From the NCBI RefSeq assembly GCF_000090795.2, contig NW_003546308.1, forward strand, positions 3,108 through 67,107: a DNA stretch of 64,000 bases. The letters run 5' to 3'. Shown here piece by piece: positions 1 through 12,335 of this stretch. Position 1 is the stretch's first letter. Each line of letters starts with the position of its first letter. Under the pieces are notes generated by a model. The model was not told the origin of the DNA. It worked only from the letters and a program-made list of their open reading frames with translations, and did no database searches. A program made the translations under genes and the position numbers. Origin of the DNA: Amphimedon queenslandica (Eukaryota; Porifera; Demospongiae; Haplosclerida; Niphatidae).

Positions 1-617
1 GCTTGTTCTAGCAGGAATATCAGTTTAACACTCTTAGTAGATGTATAACATTCTGCACAAGGAACATTGTGATCATATTTTCCTGGAAATATACCATTAA
101 CATCTTGATATTCAGAACCATGCATGTAAGAATGTGCAGGAGGTACATATGTACTCATATATTGAGGAACCTTTGGTAGACAGACATAGTTAGCTCCTCC
201 TCCTGCATGGTTGATTCCAGTAACTACCTCCAGCTATTCCTTCATACAGTAGTTCAACTCCAGTAGGACAGGACTTCCTTCCCCAACGAGTGTACACTAC
301 TCCTCCACTTTTAGGACCAGTGTCTCCTCTTGCTCCAGTTTCACCTTTCTCTCCCCTATCTCCTCTCTCTCCTTTCACTCCATCTCTTCCTGGTAGTCCA
401 TCACGACCATCTCTACCACGTAATATTTGAAGATATACTGATCTAACCAGAGTATCATTAACCTTCTCTTCAGTAATTAGAGAAGGTGATCCTGCACATA
501 TGACGTCATGAATCATAGCAAAGTAGCTTAAAATATTTTACCTCCAGTAGAACGAGCAGATCCTAATGCACTGATAGCTGCCACCACTAGGAGAGCAAGC
601 ATTGTTAGCACTTGCAT
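1..617 (-). pseudogene. short-chain collagen copy 1, frameshifted, 3' end off the window
   Basis: This is the third member, in reading order, of a tandem collagen array. Exon 1 (617-542) encodes a signal peptide starting MQVLTMLALLVVAAIS, then a 50-base intron (541-492) leads to exon 2 from 491 to the window edge. Exon 2 opens like its sisters with a short non-collagenous stretch, about 13 Gly-X-Y triplets (GRDGRDGLPGRDG and on) and the start of the C-terminal domain. Compared with the copies at 1558-2411 and 3202-4036 it carries a net +4 base change near 205-225, which brings a stop at 190, and a 1-base loss near 19-21. Beyond each change the sequence still matches the sister copies. It therefore looks like a recently broken gene, although assembly or allele error in a near-identical array could produce the same picture. 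Confidence 0.75.
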
Positions 618-1557
618 TTTAACAAGCTGCACTTTATTGAAGAGTTTGATACTGCAGTGTCTTTTCTGTTTCTCACTCTTTTATAGCATTATATGCATGT
701 AGACATTAATCTGTGTGTTCTTTTGGGAAATAGTTTTCTGCAATCATTCTCATCATCTCTATATTACATGTAATTCTCTTTCCCACTTTGTTATAAAATC
801 CTTTGGGATATGTGTCTGTGCAGACTTTTTTTGGGAAATAGTTTTCCATCACTCTTATCATCTCTATCATATTACTGTATCTAATTCTCCTTCCCACTTG
901 TTATTAAGTGCATGGGATGTGTGTGTTAATGAAACTAAAAACTAACACTAATTATCTTGCCTCCTCCTTGTGGTTTTCTACATCTGTGACTGTGAGGGAT
1001 TCTTTTAGTAATTGTCTTAATGGTAATGATGCTATAGCCTTCTTTATTTCATGCAGACTTGCAGCCAGGCTATACTATGCATACAATAAAGAGAAAATAA
1101 TTATTACCTCTACTTTCCCTTTTTGACAGGTTATATCTACTACTATAAAAAAATAGTAGCATTTTACAGAAATTTGTGCCTTTGCTGTTATAATACTAAG
1201 ATTTAGTCACTTTTTGTATTTAAGTTCTTATCATCATTTGGACACTGGTGTATTGTATGTTTGTTAGACTCACCCACACTTTGTGTAGGAGTACAAAGCC
1301 TTTGGACTTCATCCAGTCATTACTAAAGTATTTTCATAGTAGACATGACTGAAATATTAGTAAGACTAATTAATTAGCCTCTTGTGGCATACTTTTTATT
1401 GGCCATATTTATCACGAGTTCTGTGGGCTGCATATACTTCTGTGCATTTCATAACTAGATACATTTGTCATTATCACACAAAATAATGAAATTTTATCAT
1501 TATCAAAAGAGTTTTCTATACAATCACTTTTGTGTTCATAATTCATTGTTCTTTTTA
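618..1557. repeat. duplicated spacer of the collagen array
   Basis: No gene is seen here. The spacer resembles 2412-3200: the same order of landmarks occurs in both, for example TTTTGGGAAATAG then CAATCATT about 100 bases upstream of each start codon, and CTCACCCACACTTTGTGTAG at 1269 and 2909. The duplicated unit is therefore gene plus spacer, about 1.7-1.8 kb. Inside it, about 718-800 and 826-905 are a shorter local duplication that is not repeated in the other spacer. Confidence 0.7.
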
Positions 1558-2411
1558 TTACTTGGTACACACAACACAAGTTATGACCCTGCTAGCAACA
1601 TAAGGTGGACAGGGTAGACCAGTACAGGTTGTTATTGTGAAATAGAACAAAGCACCATTGACATTAGTGTGACTACCAGCAATGGATTCTGGAGCCTCAT
1701 CAACACACTCATAGACAGCATTCCTAGCATGAGTATGTCTCTCAGCCATCAGGTATCCTTTATATTCTCTAGTCCATGATGAAGGACAGCTGGTTCTAGC
1801 AGGAATCATCAGTTTAACACTCTTAGTAGATGTATAACATACTGCACAAGGAACATTGTGATCATGCTTTCCTGGAAATATACCATTAACATCTTGATAT
1901 TCAGAACCATACATTAGAGAATAATAAGTAGGTACATTTGTACTCATATATTGTGGAACATTTGGTAAACAGACGTAGTTAGCTCCTCCTCCTGATTGCA
2001 AATGGTCACTACCTCCAGCTATTCCCTCATACAGTAGTTCAACTCCAGTAGGACAGGACTTCCTTCCCCAACGAGTGTACACTACTCCTCCACTTTTAGG
2101 ACCAGTGTCTCCTCTTGCTCCAATTTCACCTTTCTCTCCTTTCTCTCCCTTATCTCCTCTCTCTCCTTTCACTCCATCTCTTCCTGGTAGTCCATCACGA
2201 CCATCTCTACCACGTAATATTTGAAGATATACTGATCTTACCAGAGTATCATTAACCTTCTCTTCAGTAATTAGAGAAGGTGATCCTGCACATATAACAT
2301 CATGAATCATAGCAAAGTTACATTAAATACTTTACCTCCAGTAAAATGAGTAGATCCTAATGCACTGATGGCTGCCACCACTAGGAGAGCAAACATTGTT
2401 AGTACTTGCAT
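1558..2411 (-). CDS. short-chain collagen (spongin-type, C4-like), copy 2
   Basis: The gene encodes a secreted short collagen of 267 residues, expected in the sponge extracellular matrix. Exon 1 (2411-2336) gives the signal peptide MQVLTMFALLVVAAISALGS; exon 2 (2285-1558) follows a 50-base intron. Domains in order are the signal peptide (1-20), a leader with LITEEKVNDTLVRSVYLQIL, about 14 Gly-X-Y triplets rich in GRDG, GEKG and GARGDTG, and a C-terminal domain of about 180 residues starting VVYTRWGRKSCP with about 10 cysteines. This layout matches the short-chain collagen C4 family described from Ephydatia, whose end domain is related to the NC1 domain of collagen IV. It has one extra GEKGEK step compared with copies 1 and 3. 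It is intact and lies between a broken copy and a second intact copy. Confidence 0.88.
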
Positions 2412-3201
2412 TTTGACTAGCTACACTTTATTGAAGAGTTTGGTACTGCAGTGTCTTTTTCTCATTCGCTCTCTTTTATAGCTTTATGCATGTAGACATT
2501 AGTCTATGTGTTTTTTTGGGAAATAGCTTTCTGCAATCATTGTCATATGATTAGTGTATATGTAATTCTCCTTCCCACTTTGTTATTAAATGCATCAGAT
2601 GTGTGTGTTTGTTGAACTAAAAGCTAACTTTTTCCTTCCTCATGATTTCAAGTTCTGCATCTGTTGTGAGGGATTCTTTTAGCAATTGTCTTAATAGTAG
2701 TGATGCTATAGCCTTCTTTATTATTTGCAAAGTTACAATAAGACAGGTTACACTATTATATTGCACTAAAAATTTTTCATAGCATTTACAGAAATTTGCA
2801 CCTTTGCTGTTAAGATTAGGATTTAGTTACTTTTTTGTATTTAAGTTTCTTTCATTATTTGGACACTGATATTGTACTATAAAATCTCTTTCCCACACTG
2901 TTGGACTCACCCACACTTTGTGTAGGAGTACAAAGCAGTTGGGATTCATCCCATCATTTTTATAATGGATGTGAATAACATATTAGTAAGACTATTCACC
3001 TTTTGTGGCATACTTTTAGAGTATTAATACACACATATAGCCATATTATTATGAGTTCTGTTGGCTGCATATACTTTTGTGTTTGACATTTGCTAACTAG
3101 ATTTTTCATTATCACACAAAAATACTGTATTTTTATCATTATCAAAAGAATTTCCTATACAATCATAAACTTGTGTTCATTCACTTGTTCATTGTTCTTC
3201 A

Positions 3202-4036
3202 TTACTTGGTACACACAACACAAGTAATGACCCTGTTAGCATTATAAGGTGGACAGGGTAGACCATAACAGGTTGTTCGTACAAAATAGAACAAAGCAAC
3301 ATCAACATTACTGTGACTACCAGCAATGGATTCTGGAGCCTCATCAACACACTCATAGACAGCATTCCTAGCATGAGTATGTTTCTCAGCCATCAGGTAT
3401 CCTTTATACTCTCTAGTCCATGATGAAGGACAGCTGGTTCTAGCAGGAATCATCAGTTTAACACTCTTAGTAGATGTATAACATACTGCACAAGGAACAT
3501 TGTGATCATGCTTTCCTGGAAATATACTATTAACATCTTGATATTCAGAACCATACATGTAGGAAGAATGAGGAGGTACATTTGTACTCATATATTGAGG
3601 AACCTTTGGTAGACAGACATAGTTAGCTCCTCCTCCTGATTCAGAATAATGACTACCTCCAGTTATTCCCTCATACAGTAGTTGAGCTCCAGTAGGACAG
3701 GACTTCCTTCCCCAACGAGTGTACACTACTCCTCCACTTTTAGGACCAGTTTTTCCTCTTGCTCCAGTTTCACCTTTCTCTCCCTTATCTCCTCTCTCTC
3801 CTTTCACTCCATCTCTTCCTGGTACTCCATCACGACCATCTCTACCACGTAATATTTGAAGATATACTGATCTTACCAGAGTATCATTAACCTTTTCTTC
3901 AGTAATTAGAGAAGGTGATCCTCCTACATAAACTACATAAATAATCATAATGTCATTGTTCATATTTACTTTCATTAGTTGCTGCTGTACTTATTGTTGC
4001 AGCCACTAAAAGAACAGTCAAAGCTAGTACTTGCAT
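3202..4036 (-). CDS. short-chain collagen (spongin-type, C4-like), copy 3
   Basis: The gene encodes an intact secreted short collagen of 262 residues. Exon 1 (4036-3970) encodes the signal peptide MQVLALTVLLVAATISTAAT; exon 2 (3923-3202) follows a 46-base intron. The Gly-X-Y run and the C-terminal domain (VVYTRWGRKSCP to VITCVVCTK) are nearly the same as in copy 2, with changes grouped around the loop after GGS and around PQYMSTNVP. The signal-peptide exon has diverged much more than the C-terminal domain. It is the promoter-proximal member of the array and the most diverged at its 5' end, so it may be the older copy. The minus-strand frame stays open through the intron, but the in-frame methionine there has no signal peptide, which favours the spliced model. 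Confidence 0.86.
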
Positions 4037-4779
4037 TATTTGATAAATGACAAGATATTCTATTGTAATGGATCACTCCAGCCTGCCTCTATTTATATCA
4101 TCTTGGACTGAGCATCTGGTGATCCCTTCCAAGAGGGACTATCCAAGCTTTCTTATCTTTGATATTCATTATAGGCAGTTCTTCTCTTAGTGCAGGGTTG
4201 AGCTTTGTCTTTTATGCTAGCTTTCAACTATAGAGTAGTTGACACTGTCGGTGTTGTGATCTCCTCTTGTAGGCTCGTAGCTAAGGATCAGTTGATACAA
4301 CCAAACTGCTAGGAACTGCCTTTCTTCTTTGTTGGCTATAGAAATGGTTGACACAGTGAAGCTATCTGAGTTGCTTGGAACTGTCTCTCTTTGTTAGATT
4401 ATCTGTGCTGCCTCTGTTTATTGTTAGCTATGCATGAGAATGGTTGATACATGAGGCTATTTGTGTTGCTAGGAACTGGACTATCATTCTTCTTTGTTAG
4501 CTATCAAACAGAACTGCCTCTCTCTGTTAGCTATAGGAATGGTTGATAACTGATCACATAGTAATATGATAAAGACTTCCCACATTAGGTCTTCTTAAAA
4601 TGCTAGTGAGGGTTTGCAATTTGCAATTTGTAATTTGTTTTTTTTAATTTCATAATCAGATGATAATGGGAAATTTGACAACATGAATAATTATCAACAC
4701 AAATACTTCATTGCCAAATTGATATTTAATTTCCTAATACCTATTATATTTATAGTACTGTATTTCATTTTTATTCCAG
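4037..4779. repeat. degenerate tandem repeats between collagen copy 3 and the KRR1 exons
   Basis: No coding exon could be found on either strand. From about 4200 to 4560 the DNA is built from diverged copies of a unit containing GTTAGCTATAG, AATGGTTGA and GTTGCTAGGAACTG, repeating about every 70-110 bases. From 4600 the sequence is plain AT-rich DNA leading to the acceptor at 4779. Confidence 0.5.
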
Positions 4780-5237
4780 GTTGATAAGGAACTGGCCAGC
4801 GGTGAATACTTCATGAAAGAGAAAGAACGACAGCAGAGGAAAGAAGAAAATAGAAAAGTACTCTAGCACTTTAATTGTCCATATGGTTACTATATAGCTG
4901 CCATAGAAACAACGTGTTGAAGCATCAAAGAAGAGAAAGCTTGAGAGAGAAGAAAGTTTGAAGGCTCCAGCAGAAGAACCAGTTACAAAGAAACACAAGC
5001 CAGAGAAACAACCTGAAGGTATCACGGCATAATATTTTGTGTAGAATTGGTATTTTCCTACTAATAATACTGACATATACTGGAGTATACTGAAAGTATA
5101 CTATAGTATACAGACATGCACAGTGTGATTGATGGCATCTTTTTATTTTTGATGTAGTTGTGGTTGTTGATGTGGATAAAATCAAATCGCAAGTGAAAGA
5201 AAACGTTAAGAAGAAAAGAGTCCATTTTAAACTTTAG
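4780..5237 (+). CDS. KRR1: KRR1 small-subunit processome component, last three exons only
   Basis: Three plus-strand exons (4780-4857, 4907-5018, 5158-5237) join in frame into the C-terminal tail of KRR1, a nucleolar protein with KH domains needed for 18S rRNA processing. The tail begins VDKELASGEYFMKEKERQQ, which matches the lysine-rich end of animal KRR1, continues as a basic coiled stretch and ends VKKKRVHFKL before TAG. Each exon has good AG and GT borders. The KH-domain exons are absent from 1-4779, which instead holds the collagen array on the other strand. The gene either has an intron longer than 4.7 kb that contains the collagens, or these exons are a detached 3' fragment. The 3' end faces UBXN4 with 110 bases between them. 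Confidence 0.72.
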
Positions 5238-5347
5238 AACTTGTGTGTGAATCAAGTTATTTTAACAAAATAATTACACACTGTATCACAAGTTAACAAG
5301 CATGCATATAGTCCATAGTGTTATCTGGCAGGGTAACAGTGCGTGTG

Positions 5348-6086
5348 CTACAGCTGTTGGGTTGAGTTTCCATTGTATGTTTCTTTCCTTTTCTCATCGT
5401 CATCATCTTTAAAATCATCTTGATTGAACTTCCTGAAACGTTGGTTACCGCCACGATTGATAGAACTGGGAAATAAAAATAAAAAATAATAAAAATAATA
5501 CCCAAATTTTAAAGCCTAATTAAAATTATTGAATTGGCATAATGTAAAATTAATAAGCATTTACCATCATTATTATTAAATACCTTCTTTGTGAAGATTG
5601 CTGAGAGGTTGATCCAGACCCACTACCAAATATACTGTCCTTAATATATTTGAATATCATTACAATGAACTGTATGATGGCAGCAAAAAGACCCCACACT
5701 GTTGCTAACACCCCACCATTACCACTTGGTGAAAACGAGGAACCGCCTTTCTGCTCAAAAACAAACTTATTTTATATTTAAATAATCTTCTTACGTTTTT
5801 AAATTTTACTATGACTACACCTGAAGGTGCCAGCCCATGGTCACTGAGGGGAGTATCATCAAGCTCATGTGTGAGGTCTGTACGAGGATACCCACTGGTC
5901 ATTGAAAAGCTATCAATATCAGCCTCCAGGAACTAAGGAGATGTTTAAAGGGTCAATAAAGTTTATTTTTGTTATTTTTTTACTTCAGCGATTTGCTGTC
6001 TCAGTGTTGATACAGTGTCTGATGAAGAGAGAGACAGAACAGTAGTGCTTCCATTGCTCATCTTAACTTGGACACGAGCAGTCCTA

Positions 6087-6122
<36 letters not shown>

Positions 6123-9100
6123 CACCATTTTAATAATAATAATAATAATAAAGCATTATATAGCTGGAAATAATAGAGGATAAATAATTATTGTGTATTA
6201 CATGTATTTACACATTTTATGTGCCATTCATCACACTACAATTGAAAAGTCTATGATACTACTATAGTACACTAGTATCCCTTCATTCATCTACTCACTT
6301 GCTGTAAGTCCTAATGCTTGCAGAAGGTCCTGCTCCTTTAGTAGTAGTACTGTCACTTGTTTCTATAGGAAGCAGGTACTGACGACAGGAGAGTCACATA
6401 CAACCATACCTTCAGTGGGTTGTTGTGATAGTCTTTTTCTTTGAGCAGCTCTCTCTCTCTTGTCCTGTTCCAGTTTAGCTAAGACTTCTTGTCTAGCCTT
6501 CTCTTCTTCTAGTTTTTGTTTTTTCCTCTCCTTCAGCCATTGCTCTCTCTCCAAGTCTTCCTTGTCCTTCTTCCACTGCTCAAGTTGCTGTCCTTCTTTG
6601 CGTCTCCTCAGTTCTCTCTCTTTCTCTTTCTATCGGATATAATGACAAACATTCCTGATTGTGAATTGGCTGACCTCTTTTGCTTCTTGCTCTTTCTTCT
6701 GTCGCAGTAAGTGTTTCTTCTCCTGGAGACTACAGTATTACATAATAGTAATTGATAAAGCATTTCAGGTTTTGAATGGCTACATTGACATGTTCTTACA
6801 TTGTGTAGGAAGTTTGAGCAGATTCCAATCAAAATTGGATTTTTTTTTGATTTTTTTAAGTTGCTCCAAAATTTTTCCAAAATTGAAAAGGAAAAAATTC
6901 TCCATTTTAATAATTTTTCTGATGCATATACATGTACTTATGTTGCGTAGAAAGTTTGAGCTGATTCCAATCAAAACTGGATTTTTTATAAATTTTTAAA
7001 GTTATTCCAAAATTGGACCAAAGTCCCTGTACTATAGTACATGGTCTCGGGTCGAATTTTGCCAAAATTGAAAAGGTGAGAATTCTCCATTTTTATAATA
7101 TTTTCTGATGCATATACATGTACTTATGTTGTGTAGAAAGTTTGAGCTGATTCCAATTAAAATTGGATTTTTTACAAATTTTTTAAGTTGCTCCAAAATT
7201 GGGCCAAAATCCCTGTACTATAGTACATGGTCTCGGGTCAAATTTTACCAAAATTGAAAAGGTGAGAATTCTCCATTTTTATAATTTTTTCTGATGCATA
7301 TACATGTACTTATGGTCTATTTTCTTACCTTACAAGCTTTTCTTCTTTGTCACTTTGTTGCTCCTCCAGGGGGTCAGATTGTGCCATCTCCTCATTTTCC
7401 TTAAGGGGCCGGGTCTCAGACACAGCTCCATTAGTTACAGACTCATTTTGAGTGGGAGGTACAACAGTTGAATCCGGATTGTGTTTCTGAAGTGAATACA
7501 GCAAAAAATAAATGTCACTAGCAATGTAGAGGATGCTTCAGTTCCCACTTGTAATAATCATGAATGACCTTATTAGTATTTCAAATTATATAAAGCCTTT
7601 CCATTCAAATAATTTAATTAAAAGGGATTCTTTTTAATCAATTGAGTGGGTGGTTTATGTACATGTGTAGGAGGGACATCAAAAATAACTGAAATGTGAT
7701 ACTTGTACTCACTTGAAAGGCTCTTATGAGTAATTGGGCTAACTGTGTTGGGTCCATTGCTCCACTAGTAGTCTCTAGAATCTCTCCTTTATTACCAATA
7801 CAGAACAGACACGGTGTCAATAATACTGGGACTGATGGATCATTAATGTTAAGGAATGAATCAATAAGTGATTGACTTCTATGTAGTTGTATAAATAATA
7901 ATTATAACTTTAAATGACATTTTAATGTACATCATATTCCACTAATGTACCCCGAGGGTAAATACTATTAAAAAAGCTTTAAAGGATGAGACAGTTTATG
8001 TTTGTGAAAGGAAAGAGACATCAATATTCAGTGAACCGTATGATTGACTGCCAGGAGGTTTAGGGTTTAAGGCATTATTGTATGTACACAAGTGAAGGTG
8101 TGTCTGTCTGTCACAATAGCCCAATAGTAAATACTACATGACTAGAGTCCTGCTTTAGTTACAGGAGACTATTGAGGCTAAAACACAAATGTTTGTTTGC
8201 AAGCCATTGAGTTGGTGTGCTGGTACATAAACACATGACTAAATACTTCTATACACATATATATGTAGATGCACATGTACTCATTTGTATACTATTATAA
8301 ATATGCTAAGCATGCATGTGTATTGAAATAAAATTGTATTACATGTAGCATTGCTATACAATAAAAGATAAATCAGTCAAGAATTTTAAGGAAATGTCAA
8401 ACAAGACAAGCCAATAAACGAGTGAGTCAAATGCCTTCATACCATCAAACAAGACATAACTATTATTTTATTTTTACTTATGTATTTATAAGTCCCTGCC
8501 AATTGCTAATTGTCTGTGTCTAGTTGTACTATTAGTGTCAGAGTGTGACTGACAATAGTGTGAAATCTGTGAATAAGATTAGAGGGAATGAGCAAAAGAG
8601 AGCAAAATAGTGTAACTGTTAACAATGAGAGAAGTAAAGAGAGCAAGAGCTGGTGTTTGTTGTGATGAGAAAGAGTAAAAGGGTCCAAGAGAGAGGGTGA
8701 CAGTGACACTCTTCCTAATGAGGTTGTGGGTAATAGAATATAAAAGAATTGTAAGCTAATGATTAGGATACACAATTGAGAGAACTGCTGATATTCCAAA
8801 CTATTATTAGAGATATACAGAGAGAGAGAGAGAAAGAGTGTCATTACAGTTAAATTCTCTTCCTCGACACTCTTATGTCACTTCCTCATAAAATATGCAC
8901 ATCAGCTTTTGAACCTTCTCTCCCCCCCTCTCTCTCTCTTCTCCCCCTCCCTACCTGTCCTTCATTAGCCTAATGGCTACATGTGGATTGGATGATAATA
9001 CATCAAATACCTACACAAGCAAAACTCCAATGACAACTGTACACAAACATAGCAACAATGGGCTATATTATCATGAATGATGCACAAACATTCGTTATTT

Positions 9101-10494
9101 ACGTAAAAGGTCTAGTTGGCCCAAATGCATGTATATACACACACACACATGCAAAGATCAGAAAGATTGTAGTAATATTCAGTATACTTTACCTCTCTGC
9201 TGTTCCATGCTGCATCTGATGTACTGGATGCTGTACTTTCATCTTTAGGGGAAGGAAGTGTTATAGACAAAGGTAATGATGGTGCAGTAGTGAGTATGAA
9301 TGTTTGCAGTGTGTCCGTGCATTCTCAGTCATAAAGGATGTTTTTATAACAGTCAAAGTGTAGTGCATGTGGACGTGAATGGGGAAGCATTTCCTTATAT
9401 TTTTATTGAAAACAATTCAATTGTTATGTATAATTCTAACAACAATCAACAATTGTAGTCATACCGGTCTTAGATCTAGACATAAATCTGACTAAAAATG
9501 AGAGATTTAGCTAATATATGCCACACATAAATATTTTGTCTGTTATGAAATAACTGTATTCTTATGTTTCCCTTTTAATTGACTCATAGGACTTTTAATT
9601 GAAAACATGTCTATATCCTATACTTTTATATACGGTGCTATTAACTTAAAAATTAACCCGTCAAATAACTGTCTGGTGAACTCTCCTCCTGTTTGCTCTC
9701 ATTTTTAAGAATTCAGTTTGTTTTTATGTGAAGTATACCTGCATACAGCTACTGCTCTCGTGTGAATACGTAAAACCATTCAACTGTTTCTTGTTTCCAT
9801 TCCTTCCAAATCTCATGATGATAAAAATATTAATGTTCTGCTTATCAGAATATTGCTCTTTCCTCTCTCCCTCTCCCTCCCAATCTCTTCTAGGAAAGGC
9901 TCAGTTTGTAACATTGTAATACTCACCTGTTGGTTTATTAAATAATTGGTCAAACTATTCATTACATCCAAATCAAATAATGGCTAATCATTCCAGTTTT
10001 AGTGTAGTCAATACTTGAAATCGCTTTTGCATAACATAATTATATTATAATACTTTGCTAATTTTAATGACCATTTAACAAACAATAAAAACCTGCAATT
10101 TCAGTCGAACAACAATATCAGTGGTGAGTCGGTGACCCCAATCATACACAAAATACTTTGGCAATTTACCAAGATTCTTCCCATCAAAAAATGCACCACT
10201 ACTATAAAATGCTCATGTATCTGTGTGTTTATGTACATGTATTATGTACATTGTATAATGCCAAGAATATTTCCCATCAAAAACGTACAACTATCTCTAC
10301 AACCTATCCTTTCTCTTTTATCCAGTACCTCCCACCCTATTGTCCCTACTACCCCCCTAGTCCCTATACTATTGTCCCTATATGTATGTATGCACTCACT
10401 TACCTTTAACATACACAATGAACAAGGCCCTTTGCTGTTGACATTTCTTTATGGCATTAACAATACTCTCATTAGACCATTCCATATGGGACAT
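5348..10494 (-). CDS. UBXN4: UBX domain protein 4 (erasin) homologue
   Basis: UBXN4 is an ER membrane protein that binds the AAA ATPase p97 and promotes ER-associated degradation. Twelve exons were traced: 10494-10404, 9242-9193, 9010-8955, 7878-7713, 7486-7329, 6729-6675, 6629-6410, 6362-6299, 6083-5984, 5932-5795, 5750-5584 and 5465-5348, giving 460 residues against about 508 in human. The N-terminal thioredoxin-like part (MSHMEWSNESIVNAIKKCQQ; HVAIRLMKD; TPCLFCIGNKGE) is followed by an acidic linker, a charged coiled coil, the UBX domain from TARVQVKMSNGS to GLAPSGVVIVKF, a membrane hairpin (VWGLFAAIIQFIVMIF) and the diagnostic C-terminus YNGNSTQQL, close to the human WNGNSTQQM. All exon phases agree. 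The start is the first methionine after the acceptor-free promoter and shares a 586-base divergent spacer with chimaerin. Confidence 0.9.
6085..6130. repeat. (AAT)n microsatellite
   Basis: About 14 AAT units lie in the short UBXN4 intron just upstream, in the sense direction, of the UBX-domain exon. Confidence 0.9.
6760..7320 (+). repeat. intronic satellite-like repeat, subfamily A, about 3 units
   Basis: Three tandem copies of a unit containing GTAGAAAGTTTGAGCTGATT, CAAAATTGGATTTTT, GTACTATAGTAC and GAGAATTCTCCATTTTTATA lie in a UBXN4 intron. The GTAGAAAG landmark occurs at 6947 and 7133, a period near 186, and a shorter leading copy sits at 6805. The same family is found in introns of Twinkle, PS synthase, NAP1L, PARG and SPAG6. 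Confidence 0.85.
7879..8954. other. UBXN4 intron without recognised content
   Basis: Apart from an AT-rich stretch and a short purine run near 8820-8836, nothing coding was found on either strand. Confidence 0.5.
9243..10403. other. UBXN4 first intron
   Basis: This is an AT-rich intron with no exon, RNA gene or repeat that I recognise. Open frames on the plus strand here (about 9728-9919 and 10132-10515) have no domain and run across the real first exon, so they were not called. Confidence 0.5.
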
Positions 10495-11080
10495 CTCAGC
10501 GACACGCCTGTATAAGAACACGTACATTCACATAGTGTATAATTTAATTTAATTACGTCTAGCATTTAAAGCATTGATTATTATTATTACTATTATTATT
10601 ATATAGTTTAATCCTCATCCGTAAACTATGTATTCTACTGTATCGACTCATGTTGACTGGATGGATGCTTTTTAGTCTATCCAATCATGATTTTAGGCAT
10701 AATAATGATAATAAATAACATCCAACACTATTTGACATAACTAACACACACGAACCAGGGGCTATTGACAACATTTTTGACGTAACAGAAACTTTTACTG
10801 TGTTTATTTTCTTCCCAGTCTCTCTCTATTAGTTCAAAATACTTACAATTTTAATTATTTTCTTAAAAGTTCTCAATGAAGAAAAATTCTCGATTCAGCA
10901 GTTCCACGCCACGCCCATATGGGGGTAGATCTACCCACGCATCATTATTATTGTTCGCATAATGATAAAAAGCTAGTCATCTGTTCATTATTATCTCACT
11001 CAAGGAAAAAAATACTAAAGGTGACTGAAATTCTGAAACAGTTTCAGAAAAATACCAAGAGAAGGCAGAAAGCAAAAGCC
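10495..11080. promoter_or_regulatory. divergent promoter region between UBXN4 and chimaerin
   Basis: The two start codons point away from each other with 586 bases between them, so both promoters must lie here or overlap. A palindromic CCCATATGGG sits at 10915-10924, about 160 bases before the chimaerin start. No TATA box is evident for either gene. Confidence 0.55.
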
Positions 11081-12296
11081 ATGGCCTGTACTGTGACCCA
11101 GCTCCCGTCAGCCATCCCGCTCGATGTGAATGGAGACTCGTTGTACAAGACAATGAACGCAGACTTTGAAGGTGAGCCACGAGGTAGAAGGGAGACAGAA
11201 TTAGAGAGAAAGAGAGGGTTGGAGAGCTGCTTTATAAACTTAGAAATAGCCAGTGATTCCTAGTGTCTAATGTATGCTGCTTGCTGCAGGTTGTGGAGGT
11301 GTTTATGACACTCCTAATAGCTTATTTACAAACAGACCAGTTGTCTATAATGCACAACTTAACAATATTTCAACAAGCACTGGCTCCTAGTGCCCCATTT
11401 TGCATTAACTACACCGGATAGTTTTGATTCTCTACTTTACATTTTGACGAATAATGATAGGATTTGGCAGACACCACATTCTTTAGAACAACATTGAAAC
11501 TAGCAGCATAATACTTTGTAGCTTGCTATTGCTACCCAATGTTGTGTATACGCATCCAGTTTACTTATGACGCAGTTAAATTGGAGCATTGCATGTAAAT
11601 TAGTATCATATTATCACATACATTGTATGCATTATATCCATTCCCATAAGAATGCTTACATCATGTACGCCAGGTGCCATGTTTGCTCTTGCGTATTGAG
11701 GCATTAAGTATACAGACTCACTCACAGTTTTTGTTTTTACTTTTTATGTGTGATCAGTAGCTTCCCGATTTACTCTCTAATTAAGAGCTGCCATAAAAAT
11801 AACTGCTCCTTATTGACACACTTATTGCTTAATAGAGTGGTAGCTAATAGAGTAACAGCTGTGTTGATGAGATCAGGAGCCCTACAGCTATCATGTTAAA
11901 CTGTGAATGGGGCAGGAAGTTACTTGCATCATTAAGCAACTTTATACTGTGTCCCTGCCTTGTATAGTATATGTGAATTATTGTCATACCAAAACCTTTT
12001 GTATAAGAAGGAATTGACATGTAGGTTAAACAGGGTATATTTTTATGTAACTATAAGTTAATTTTGTGAACATAGGTTATATCCCTGGGTTAAGGCATCA
12101 GTTATGCATTTGGAAATGAGAGGAACCTAATAATTTATCTTATTTTTTGTTTTTTTTTCTTTGACAAGTTCACTCTAGAATATACATGTAACCCATCAAG
12201 CATAACTATGATGAAAATACATTACTTTGTTGATAGCTACCTTAATATGCTTTATGATTATTAAACAAACAACAGCAGTAGTATACTCCACATATA

Positions 12297-12335
<39 letters not shown>

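Noticed and set aside
8506-8844. Open minus-strand frame of 112 codons rich in Leu/Ser
   Set aside because: It lies in a UBXN4 intron, has no domain, and is low-complexity; the neighbouring true exons explain the gene.
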